This document shows, piece by piece, positions 1 through 5,434 of a DNA stretch of 6,109 bases. This stretch comes from Methanobrevibacter sp. (GTDB lineage Archaea; Methanobacteriota; Methanobacteria; Methanobacteriales; Methanobacteriaceae). How positions within the stretch are numbered: the first letter of the stretch is position 1; each line of letters begins with the position of its first letter. The DNA lies in the NCBI GenBank assembly GCA_016291275.1, contig JAEEWY010000091.1, positions 1 to 6,109 of the forward strand, given 5' to 3'. The notes under the pieces were generated by a model. The model had not been told where the DNA came from and ran no database searches. It was given only the letters and a program-made list of their open reading frames with translations. Made by a program: the position numbers and the translations under genes.

Positions 1-5
1 AATAA

Positions 6-485
6 ATGTATGATAACTATGATGAAGAAGTAAATCAATATATTGATGAACATGATATAGATATAAATTCAAATAAAAGAAATTTTGATTATGAAATTCA
101 AAATGAATATGTTGATTATGAAAAATTTAATCTTCCTTTAACTATGGAGTCTAAAAATTCAGATTTAAATAAATTAAATAATGAATATAATACATTTGAA
201 TTTTCTCTTTATCAAGATTTAGAAGATAAATGGTTAGAAATTGAAAAAAAGAAGAAATCTTTAGGGGAATTGTTACTCCTCAACCGTACTGGTATGAGAA
301 TCATTTCCATCAGACGTGGAGATTCCTGGATTTACGGTCCTGACAAAAACACAGTTATCCTTGCAGGAGACGTTTTGATTGCTAAAGGATCCGAAACAGG
401 AACTGAAATCATTGAAAAGTTAGCGGATGGAGAAATGCAATTAGAGGATTTAGGAAACATTGAAGAATTTATTGATGATGATTAA
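6..485 (+). CDS. TrkA_C (RCK_C) domain protein, possible regulator of the adjacent cation transporter
   Basis: This encodes 159 residues with no membrane segment. The C-terminal part, about residues 85-140, reads as a TrkA_C domain: a leucine-rich strand, then TGMRIISIRRGDSWIYGP, then a GDVLIAKG turn. TrkA_C domains bind small ligands and gate cation channels and transporters. Residues 1-80 are low-complexity and rich in Asn, Asp, Glu, Tyr and Lys, and the tail is acidic (IEEFIDDD). In archaea, proteins pairing a PhoU domain with TrkA_C (COG3273) often sit beside an MgtE-like permease, as here, but no PhoU domain is visible. The start is uncertain: an in-frame TAA at 3-5 blocks extension, only five bases lie upstream, and ATG 144 is an alternative. 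The gene may be a broken or frameshifted C-terminal part of a longer protein. By my count GC is about 18% in bases 1-240 and about 38% in 241-480. The domain is fairly sure; the gene limits and role are inferred. Confidence 0.75.
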   Translation: MYDNYDEEVNQYIDEHDIDINSNKRNFDYEIQNEYVDYEKFNLPLTMESKNSDLNKLNNEYNTFEFSLYQDLEDKWLEIEKKKKSLGELLLLNRTGMRIISIRRGDSWIYGPDKNTVILAGDVLIAKGSETGTEIIEKLADGEMQLEDLGNIEEFIDDD

Positions 486-516
486 TTTAACTATTTAGTT
501 ATTTTTGTATTTAGAG

Positions 517-524
517 TTTATATG
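517..524 (+). promoter_or_regulatory. possible TATA box for the MgtE-like gene
   Basis: TTTATATG lies about 75 bases before the TTG start and would place transcription initiation near 545-550, giving a leader of roughly 45-50 bases that includes the Shine-Dalgarno sequence. It is in the 110-base gap after the TrkA_C gene, so the transporter could have its own promoter or be cotranscribed. AT-rich spacers produce such matches often, so the call is weak. Confidence 0.3.
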
Positions 525-581
525 AATTTGATTTCAATTAAATTATTTATTTAATATGTATGGATGTGACACTATGATGAT

Positions 582-590
582 AGGAGGTGA
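582..590 (+). promoter_or_regulatory. ribosome binding site that fixes a TTG start
   Basis: AGGAGGTGA is a full nine-base complement to the conserved archaeal 16S rRNA 3' end. It lies five bases before TTG 596. The in-frame GTG at 587-589 is inside this motif and so is not a plausible start. The first in-frame ATG, at 608, is 17 bases away, which is too far. Confidence 0.85.
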
Positions 591-595
591 ACCAG

Positions 596-1936
596 TTGAA
601 AAGTCTAATGAAGATGGTACGTCAATTTGGGGAATCTCTCATCACATTGGTTGTTAGCATTATTCTATTTTTATTCAATGCTGTAAAGTTCATCGTTTCA
701 CTTCCAGCACGTTTTGTAAGCTATATAAGAGAATTTTTAGCTGACACTGATTCTGTTTTAAAGGAAAGCCTTATCGCCCTTTCCATTTGTGCTGTAGGTG
801 ACTTGTGTGCAGGTATCATTTTAGGAAACATGGAATTCTTCCTAAAGACCTATCCTGGCCTTATGGTAATCATTCCTGGAGCTATTGGAATGAGAGGAAA
901 CATCTTCGGTTCCTTCGGTTCAAGATTAAGCACTCACCTCCACATTGGTACAATATCTCCAGAGTTTAAAAGGTCAGATCTTTTGGATGAAAACATTACA
1001 GCTTCAATTATCTTGACTATGGCTCTTTCGGTCTTGCTTGGTGCTATTGCAAAGGTAATCTGCATAATATTCAATTTCCCAAGCATAAGCCTTTTTGACT
1101 TTGTATTGATTTCATTCATTGCAGGATTGATATCAACCATAATCATGCTTCCAATTACAATGTTCATTTCACTTAAGAGTTTTGAAGGGGGTTGGGACCC
1201 AGATAACATCACAACACCTTTCATTGCAGCTGTAGGAGACTTCTTCACCTTGCCTGCAATCATTTTAAGTGTCTTGATTGTAAATCTAATAGGTTTCGAT
1301 CCAATAGTCAAGATGGTCTTGTTTGCAATCATAATCTTGATTACACTTGTATCCTTGATTTCAGGATACACTGCAGACAATGAAGTAAGGCATATCGTTA
1401 GGCAATCCACTCCAGTCCTGTTCTTCTGTTCCATATTGGGAACCGTTGCAGGTGGAATATTGAACAACTCACTTAGCACACTCCTTAAGAACCAGACATT
1501 GTTGACCTTGGTTCCATTGTTCTCTGGTGAAAGTGGCGGTTTGGTAAGCATCTTAGGTGCAAGATTGTCTTCAGGTCTTCACTCCGGTTTAATCGATCCG
1601 GTATTGAGACCTAAAAAGCACACTATGGAAAACTTCATAGCTATTGTGACATTGGCTGTAGTGATGTATCCTTTGATTGGATTCTTGGCTGAATCATCTA
1701 CAATAGCTTTCAATAACATTGGTGTAGGATACCTTCAATCAATATTGATAAGCCTGCTTGCAGGTATGATTTTGATTTTAATCATGTTGCTTGTAGTCTT
1801 CTATATCTCTACCATTTCATATAGAAGGGGCCTTGATCCGGATAATATTGTTATTCCGCTTTCTACAAGCCTAACAGATTCAATATCCACATTGATTTTA
1901 ATTGTAGTGTCTTTAGGTCTTTTAAGCTTGATTTAG
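596..1936 (+). CDS. MgtE-like divalent cation transporter with two membrane repeats
   Basis: This is a polytopic membrane protein of 446 residues from the TTG start. It contains two homologous MgtE-type halves, the arrangement of archaeal MgtE relatives (COG1824) and SLC41. The first half carries PGAIGMRGNIFGSFGSRL near residues 94-111 and GGWDPDNITTP near 198-208, with Asp 215 in AAVGDFF. The second repeats these as GESGGLVSILGARLSSGLH near 312-330, RGLDPDN near 411-417 and Asp 428 in SLTDS. These Gly-rich and Asp-bearing segments line the ion path in the family. The cytoplasmic N domain and CBS pair that gate bacterial MgtE are absent, so control may come in trans from the upstream TrkA_C protein. 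A hydrophobic stretch near residues 12-40 precedes the first repeat. Mg2+ is the likely substrate, but other divalent ions cannot be excluded. The gene is intact and ends in TAG. Confidence 0.88.
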   Translation: MKSLMKMVRQFGESLITLVVSIILFLFNAVKFIVSLPARFVSYIREFLADTDSVLKESLIALSICAVGDLCAGIILGNMEFFLKTYPGLMVIIPGAIGMRGNIFGSFGSRLSTHLHIGTISPEFKRSDLLDENITASIILTMALSVLLGAIAKVICIIFNFPSISLFDFVLISFIAGLISTIIMLPITMFISLKSFEGGWDPDNITTPFIAAVGDFFTLPAIILSVLIVNLIGFDPIVKMVLFAIIILITLVSLISGYTADNEVRHIVRQSTPVLFFCSILGTVAGGILNNSLSTLLKNQTLLTLVPLFSGESGGLVSILGARLSSGLHSGLIDPVLRPKKHTMENFIAIVTLAVVMYPLIGFLAESSTIAFNNIGVGYLQSILISLLAGMILILIMLLVVFYISTISYRRGLDPDNIVIPLSTSLTDSISTLILIVVSLGLLSLI

Positions 1937-1971
1937 TTATATTAAAAATGTGGTATTTTTAGGTCTTTTAA
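1912..1971 (+). repeat. 14-bp direct repeat at the transporter gene end
   Basis: TTTAGGTCTTTTAA occurs at 1912-1925, inside the last codons of the MgtE-like gene, and again exactly at 1958-1971 in the spacer, 46 bases apart. The inverted form AAAGACCTA follows at 2008-2016, so either copy could pair with it in RNA. Confidence 0.7.
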
Positions 1972-2038
1972 ATTAGTTTCGTTAGGTTAAAAAAAGATTT
2001 TGAATAGAAAGACCTATACTTTTTTTATTTTATTTTTT
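1960..2038 (+). terminator. probable terminator region for the MgtE-like gene
   Basis: TAGGTCTTT (1960-1968) and AAAGACCTA (2008-2016) form a nine-base inverted repeat with a long loop of 39 bases. It is followed by T-runs at 2020-2026, 2028-2031 and 2033-2038. Archaeal termination depends chiefly on such T-rich tracts, so the T-runs are the stronger evidence and the hairpin may be incidental. The T-runs overlap the last codons of the convergent phosphodiesterase gene. Confidence 0.5.
1989..1995 (-). terminator. T-tract downstream of the convergent phosphodiesterase gene
   Basis: Seven A residues on the plus strand give a run of seven T on the minus strand, about 35 bases past the stop codon of the phosphodiesterase gene. 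This fits a T-tract terminator for leftward transcription in the short convergent spacer. There is no hairpin immediately before it. Confidence 0.4.
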
Positions 2039-4279
2039 ATTCCAGGACTTTTCCATTTCACTTTTAAAGAACTTATAGACATTTTCAGAACCGAATATTT
2101 CATCTTCCAATGACCATTCGCTTGGATATAGAATAAATGGATATTGCTGGTTTCCTCCAGCTCCTCCATGACTGCCGATTAATTCCTCAAAGGCGTAAAC
2201 TTCATCATTGTCGATATCATACGCACTGTTTACTAAAATGTCTGGAACATGTGCGAATTCATCTGTTCTCTTTAGCTTTTTGATGGTGTTTTTTCCAAAG
2301 CTGTCAAGGAAATGGTTACCGTAATACTCTTCAGTGTCGAGGTAAAGCACATCATCATTTGACAATACTATTGTATCATATATATCTGATTTCACCATAA
2401 CGAATCCTATGCCTTCATGATGAGCTAATCCATTTAAGAGTCCAGGAAATGCATCTTCAATCTGCTCATATGTCATTCTATCGGACCAGTCTGTAAAATA
2501 AATCAATCCCAAGTTTCCGGAAGCAAGGACTATTGTTTGAGCGGTTTCCTCACTCACTTTTGTCTTGCTTGAAAATTGAATATTCAAGTTCAAGTCAGTT
2601 GAAATGTTATTCAGCCTTTTGCTGAATGGCTCATCACTGTTTAGGAAACTTCTTTCGCTTTTCAGTTTATTGAAGTACTCCAATGTTGAAGAGTTGCTTT
2701 TTATCTCATTGAACTTTTCACGTGGGCTTATTTCAAAGTCGAGCCTGGAATCTATTCTTTCCTTTGTATTATCAATTCTTGTGTCTATTTTTTCTTTTGT
2801 GTTGTCTATTTTTTCTTTGGTATTGTCTAAGGACCTTTCAATCCTTCTATCAACCTTTTCAAGATTTTCTTCAACATATGGCTTTAGAGAGTATTTTTCC
2901 CTGAAGTGGTCATCATTTGAGTGAAGTATACTGTGAACTGTAATGTCATCAGGCAATAGCTCCTTTACCAAATCATTCAAGCTTTCACCATATTTTTCCT
3001 TGAATGTGAATCCATTGGATTGGCCGTGATCGGAGAGAACAATGAATTTGTAGTCTCTTGCTGATTTTTCATTTGCATTTTCCAAACGCTTGAATTGCCT
3101 GTCTATTTGCCTAAGTGCATAAAATGAATCGTAATCCTCAACTCCTGAATGGTGAGCTATTTCATCATAGCCCATATATGTTGCATAAATCACATTGTGG
3201 TTTCCTGCAAGGATATCCCCAATTAAGGTAAGTGTTGTAGCTTCTCTCATGGCCACATTTGCACCTGCCCGTGCCACATAGTATGCAAATCCTCTCCACT
3301 TCAATCTAGGCTGTATGTTCTTGAACAAATGTCTCATCCTTGATGCAAATTCCATAATAATGTCATATATGAAGAGTATCAGGATTCTTGTGATTGCATA
3401 AGGCTTTGAGTATAGGTAATACCAGCTTCTTGACTTGATTGCTTTGGAAATTGCTAATTTGCTGAAAGTCAATATGTGGTCTGTTGCATCCCCTGAAAAG
3501 AGATTGCTTCTGCTTGCTCCATTGTTTGAAAGCAGGCCTTTTCCATTTGATATTCTCTTTTCAATGAGTTCAGAGTTAGTCCTTCCGTTAGAGGATATTA
3601 TGCGATTGTCCTTTTCCTTTTCGACCCAACGGAATGCTGGAATGTTATTGTTGTTTCCATGAAGTATCCCTGCCTGTGATGAGGATGTCTGGCTTGACAA
3701 GTCTGTTTCCCATTTTACAAGCTTATGGCTTCCATCGGATATCCATTTTGACAATGTAGGCATATCTCCATTTTCCAACGCCTTTTCTAATGTATGATGG
3801 GAAAGGCCATCTATTTCCAGAAATATGAACCCTTCTTTCTCATTAGATTCAGAGTAGATGGCCTTCATTTCCTTTTCCAAGATGTTGTGGTAATAGCTAT
3901 CGTCATCATCAATGTTCAATACAAGTGAAACAAGAGATGATATGAGTCCAATCAGAAGAGGAACGGAAAACAATGCTATTCCACTGATAAAAACTCCAGG
4001 AATTAATAGGCTTATGAAGTAAAGGAGTATTCCGTCGATAAGGAATGTTCCGAATCCAAGTGTAACCACAATGAATCTCAGTGAAAAATAGCTTAAAAGA
4101 GGCCATAATATGGCGTTTACTAAAGAAAGGAGTATTATGACTAGGAATGCGGTTCTAAAATTTGGTATTGATATTCCTCCAAGTGTTTTAGTTATGATGA
4201 AGAATATGCTTACCTCTAGAATCAAGTAAACGATAAAATAAATGATTTTCTTTATCTCTTCTCTTATTGTGCTAGTCAT
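2030..4279 (-). CDS. membrane-anchored alkaline phosphatase superfamily (type I phosphodiesterase) protein with holin-like N-terminus
   Basis: Residues 1-122 hold four membrane segments (about 12-29, 41-62, 69-93, 100-121) with the LVNAILWPLL and TLGFGTFLIDG signatures of the Phage_holin_4_2 family. From residue 150 a Phosphodiest-type (PF01663) hydrolase follows. Metal ligands of the superfamily are visible: Asp 157 in EIDG, Asp 372 and His 376/377 in YDEIAHH, Asp 417-His 418 in SDHGQ, and His 704 in GSHGG. By spacing to the following Gly, Thr 198 in SSQTSSSQAG is the likely nucleophile. The enzyme should hydrolyse a phosphate mono- or diester with two metal ions; its substrate is unknown. 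A hydrophobic stretch near 295-310 could touch the membrane. A charged periodic insertion lies at about 470-520. Four segments with a basic N-terminus predict a cytoplasmic catalytic domain, though this is inference. ATG 4279 has no clear Shine-Dalgarno sequence. This domain fusion occurs elsewhere in prokaryotes; 'holin-like' does not imply lysis. Confidence 0.88.
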   Translation of the reverse strand: MTSTIREEIKKIIYFIVYLILEVSIFFIITKTLGGISIPNFRTAFLVIILLSLVNAILWPLLSYFSLRFIVVTLGFGTFLIDGILLYFISLLIPGVFISGIALFSVPLLIGLISSLVSLVLNIDDDDSYYHNILEKEMKAIYSESNEKEGFIFLEIDGLSHHTLEKALENGDMPTLSKWISDGSHKLVKWETDLSSQTSSSQAGILHGNNNNIPAFRWVEKEKDNRIISSNGRTNSELIEKRISNGKGLLSNNGASRSNLFSGDATDHILTFSKLAISKAIKSRSWYYLYSKPYAITRILILFIYDIIMEFASRMRHLFKNIQPRLKWRGFAYYVARAGANVAMREATTLTLIGDILAGNHNVIYATYMGYDEIAHHSGVEDYDSFYALRQIDRQFKRLENANEKSARDYKFIVLSDHGQSNGFTFKEKYGESLNDLVKELLPDDITVHSILHSNDDHFREKYSLKPYVEENLEKVDRRIERSLDNTKEKIDNTKEKIDTRIDNTKERIDSRLDFEISPREKFNEIKSNSSTLEYFNKLKSERSFLNSDEPFSKRLNNISTDLNLNIQFSSKTKVSEETAQTIVLASGNLGLIYFTDWSDRMTYEQIEDAFPGLLNGLAHHEGIGFVMVKSDIYDTIVLSNDDVLYLDTEEYYGNHFLDSFGKNTIKKLKRTDEFAHVPDILVNSAYDIDNDEVYAFEELIGSHGGAGGNQQYPFILYPSEWSLEDEIFGSENVYKFFKSEMEKSWNKK
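2738..2830 (-). repeat. in-gene repeat encoding a charged helical 7/11-residue periodic segment
   Basis: Residues 484-514 of the phosphodiesterase are built from LDNTKEK, IDNTKEK, IDTR, IDNTKER, IDSR and LD, a spacing of 7, 11 and 11 residues. A hydrophobic residue (I/L) at each unit start followed by charged residues suggests a straight helix or coiled coil. The units differ mostly at silent third codon positions (ACC/ACA, AAT/AAC, AAA/AAG), so the peptide is better conserved than the DNA. It sits between two metal-binding motifs of the catalytic domain. Confidence 0.85.
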
Positions 4280-4296
4280 AATTGATGCCTGTTTAA

Positions 4297-4306
4297 ATTT
4301 TTATAG
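4297..4306 (-). promoter_or_regulatory. possible TATA box for the phosphodiesterase gene (near-leaderless)
   Basis: On the minus strand CTATAAAAAT lies about 18-27 bases before ATG 4279. Archaeal transcription starts about 22-27 bases past the TATA centre, so the transcript would begin at or very near the start codon, which fits the missing Shine-Dalgarno sequence. The same ten bases recur at 4352-4361 and would instead give a leader of about 50 bases. Either copy could be used. Confidence 0.4.
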
Positions 4307-4485
4307 AAAGTTATGTTACTATCCTATTATATGATTTTTATTTTATTAAATATTTTTATAGTTTAATTGATTAAGTATATTAATCATTCTTTTTATAATA
4401 GTAATAGGAAGTTTTATATTGTTTAAAAGATTGTATCAAATGTTTTACAGAAATAATAATTCATTCAAAATATAATAAAATGTTC

Positions 4486-4549
4486 ATAGCATATAATATT
4501 TTGGTATACCTAAATATTTATATAATTTAAAATATAAATCATATGCTAT
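4486..4549. repeat. 9-bp inverted repeat flanking the candidate ABC promoter
   Basis: ATAGCATAT at 4486-4494 is matched by its reverse complement ATATGCTAT at 4541-4549. The axis of symmetry is near 4517-4518, at the edge of the TATA-like box. The arms could be two binding sites for a dimeric regulator, but AT-rich DNA makes chance pairs common. Confidence 0.5.
4517..4526 (+). promoter_or_regulatory. candidate TATA box for the ABC transporter operon
   Basis: TTTATATAAT matches the archaeal TATA consensus (TTTAWATA) well. It would direct initiation near 4545-4552, giving a leader of about 55 bases before ATG 4605. The palindrome GGTATACC lies just upstream, where the BRE and activator sites would be. 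A weaker TATA-like stretch lies near 4412-4419. Confidence 0.5.
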
Positions 4550-4598
4550 CTATATTCAATTTGATAATAATCATCTTGCTTAATTATTTTTTTAGAGG

Positions 4599-4612
4599 GT
4601 TGACATGTCAAC
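4599..4612. promoter_or_regulatory. 14-bp perfect palindrome across the ABC ATPase start codon
   Basis: GTTGACATGTCAAC equals its own reverse complement and contains the ATG at 4605-4607 near its centre. It could be an operator, or could let two transcripts pair. By chance one 14-base palindrome every few windows of this size is expected, so only the position makes it notable. It matches no methanogen operator I can name with certainty. Confidence 0.35.
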
Positions 4613-5309
4613 AATGATAGAATTCGAAAACGTATCCAGAATCTACAAAAGCGGAGACCATGAATTGAAGGCATTGGATAATTTAAGCCTTAAAATCGAT
4701 AAAGGGGAATTCGTTGTAATTTTAGGACCATCCGGTGCAGGAAAATCCACCTTATTGAATTTGCTCGGTGGTTTGGACACTGCTACAAGTGGAAAGATAA
4801 TAGTTGATGGGCAGAATATTGTAGATTTCAATGATGATGAGCTTACAAAGTATAGGGCTAAAAGCGTTGGATTCATATTCCAGTTTTATAACCTGATTCC
4901 AAACTTGACTGCAAAGGAAAACGTTGAATTGATGAAGGATATCACAGATGTGGATGTCAATGGTGATGAGATTCTTGAATCCGTAGGCCTTACAGGCCAT
5001 GGAAACCAATTCCCAGCTCAACTTTCAGGTGGTGAACAGCAAAGGGTCTCAATTGCAAGGGCTTTGGCAAAGGAGCCTGCAATGCTCTTATGTGATGAGC
5101 CGACTGGAGCTCTTGATTCAAATACAGGTGTATTGATTCTTTCATTGCTTCAAAACAAGTGCCATGAAAAGGACACAACTGTAGTTATTGTAACCCACAA
5201 CTCAAAGCTTGCTGATGCAGCTGACAAGTTGATTAGAATCAAAAACGGAAAGATTGAAAGTGTTACTGTCAATGAAAATCCTTTAGATGTTAATTTGATT
5301 GAATGGTAA
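4605..5309 (+). CDS. ABC transporter ATP-binding protein, MacB/LolD type
   Basis: This is a complete nucleotide-binding subunit of 234 residues, the usual length for the COG1136 (MacB/LolD/FtsE-like) class. Walker A is GPSGAGKST at 41-49, the Q-loop Gln is 93 (FQFYNL), the signature is LSGGEQQR at 140-147, and Walker B is MLLCDEP with Asp 164 and catalytic Glu 165. The D-loop (ALD) is at 169-171 and the switch His is 198 (VTHN). All catalytic residues are present, so it should power the FtsX-like permease encoded just downstream from the inner membrane face. ATG 4605 is preferred because GAGG at 4595-4598 lies six bases before it; ATG 4614 would be 15 bases away. The last five codons (NLIEW) and the stop lie in the first copy of a tandem repeat that fills the gap to the permease. 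The transported substrate is unknown; lipid, peptide, drug or cell-surface roles are possible for this class. Confidence 0.95.
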   Translation: MSTMIEFENVSRIYKSGDHELKALDNLSLKIDKGEFVVILGPSGAGKSTLLNLLGGLDTATSGKIIVDGQNIVDFNDDELTKYRAKSVGFIFQFYNLIPNLTAKENVELMKDITDVDVNGDEILESVGLTGHGNQFPAQLSGGEQQRVSIARALAKEPAMLLCDEPTGALDSNTGVLILSLLQNKCHEKDTTVVIVTHNSKLADAADKLIRIKNGKIESVTVNENPLDVNLIEW

Positions 5310-5434
5310 GTAATTCTTTCTTTTTAAAAGTGATAATATAATTTGATTGAATGGTAGGGATGCCTTTCTTTTTAAAGTGATAATATAATTTGATTGAATG
5401 GTAGGGATGCCTTTCTTTTTAAAAGTGATAATAT
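5292..5434 (+). repeat. three tandem 47-48 bp repeats between ABC ATPase and permease genes
   Basis: The units are 5292-5339 (48 bp), 5340-5386 (47 bp) and 5387-5434 (48 bp). Each opens with AATTTGATTGAATGGTA and closes with GTGATAATAT. Units 2 and 3 differ only by one A in the TTTTTAAAA stretch; unit 1 differs in an eight-base block after GGTA. Unit 1 holds the last five codons and TAA of the ATPase, and units 2 and 3 repeat the same NLIEW codons followed by TAG. Unit 3 supplies the first two bases of the permease ATG. The pattern fits local tandem duplication that widened the gap from about 28 to 123 bases. Confidence 0.95.
5425..5429 (+). promoter_or_regulatory. weak ribosome binding site for the permease gene
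   Basis: GTGAT matches the 3' half of the archaeal Shine-Dalgarno consensus. It is three bases from ATG 5433 and nine bases from the in-frame ATG 5439, so either start is possible. The same GTGATAATAT occurs at the end of all three repeat units, but only the last is followed by G to make an ATG. Confidence 0.4.

Larger units (their letters stand above)
4280..4604. other. divergent intergenic promoter region, very AT-rich
   Basis: This spacer of 325 bases separates the leftward phosphodiesterase gene from the rightward ABC operon. By my count 4321-4560 has 34 G or C in 240 bases, about 14%. It contains TATA-like boxes in both directions, a nine-base inverted repeat (4486-4494 and 4541-4549), the eight-base palindrome GGTATACC (4503-4510), and a palindrome at the ABC start codon. 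I see no reading frame with a convincing start signal, no tRNA and no clear structured RNA. Confidence 0.8.

Noticed and set aside
556..657. Small plus-strand frame of 33 codons overlapping the MgtE-like start
   Set aside because: It runs through the ribosome binding site in another frame and has no Shine-Dalgarno sequence of its own. A leader peptide cannot be supported.
934..1551. Long open frame on the minus strand inside the MgtE-like gene
   Set aside because: It is fully antisense to a strong membrane-protein gene, shows no recognisable domain and has no supporting start signal.
2604..2924. Plus-strand open frames rich in Phe, Leu and Ser opposite the phosphodiesterase gene
   Set aside because: They are the mirror of the Lys/Glu/Asp/Asn-rich repeat codons on the coding strand. 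The apparent hydrophobic pattern has no independent support.
3435..4106. Open frames at 3435-3662 (+) and 3909-4106 (-)
   Set aside because: Both lie inside the phosphodiesterase gene in other frames, and neither has a recognisable motif or ribosome binding site.
2030..4279. Phage lysis gene because of the holin-like domain
   Set aside because: The holin-like segment is fused to a large phosphodiesterase and no phage genes are nearby. The family name is historical and does not show a lysis role.
4643..5178. Minus-strand open frames opposite the ABC ATPase gene
   Set aside because: They overlap one another and the conserved Walker and signature motifs encoded on the plus strand, so they are shadows.
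5292..5434. CRISPR array
   Set aside because: The units are contiguous with no unique spacers, and they overlap coding ends on both sides.
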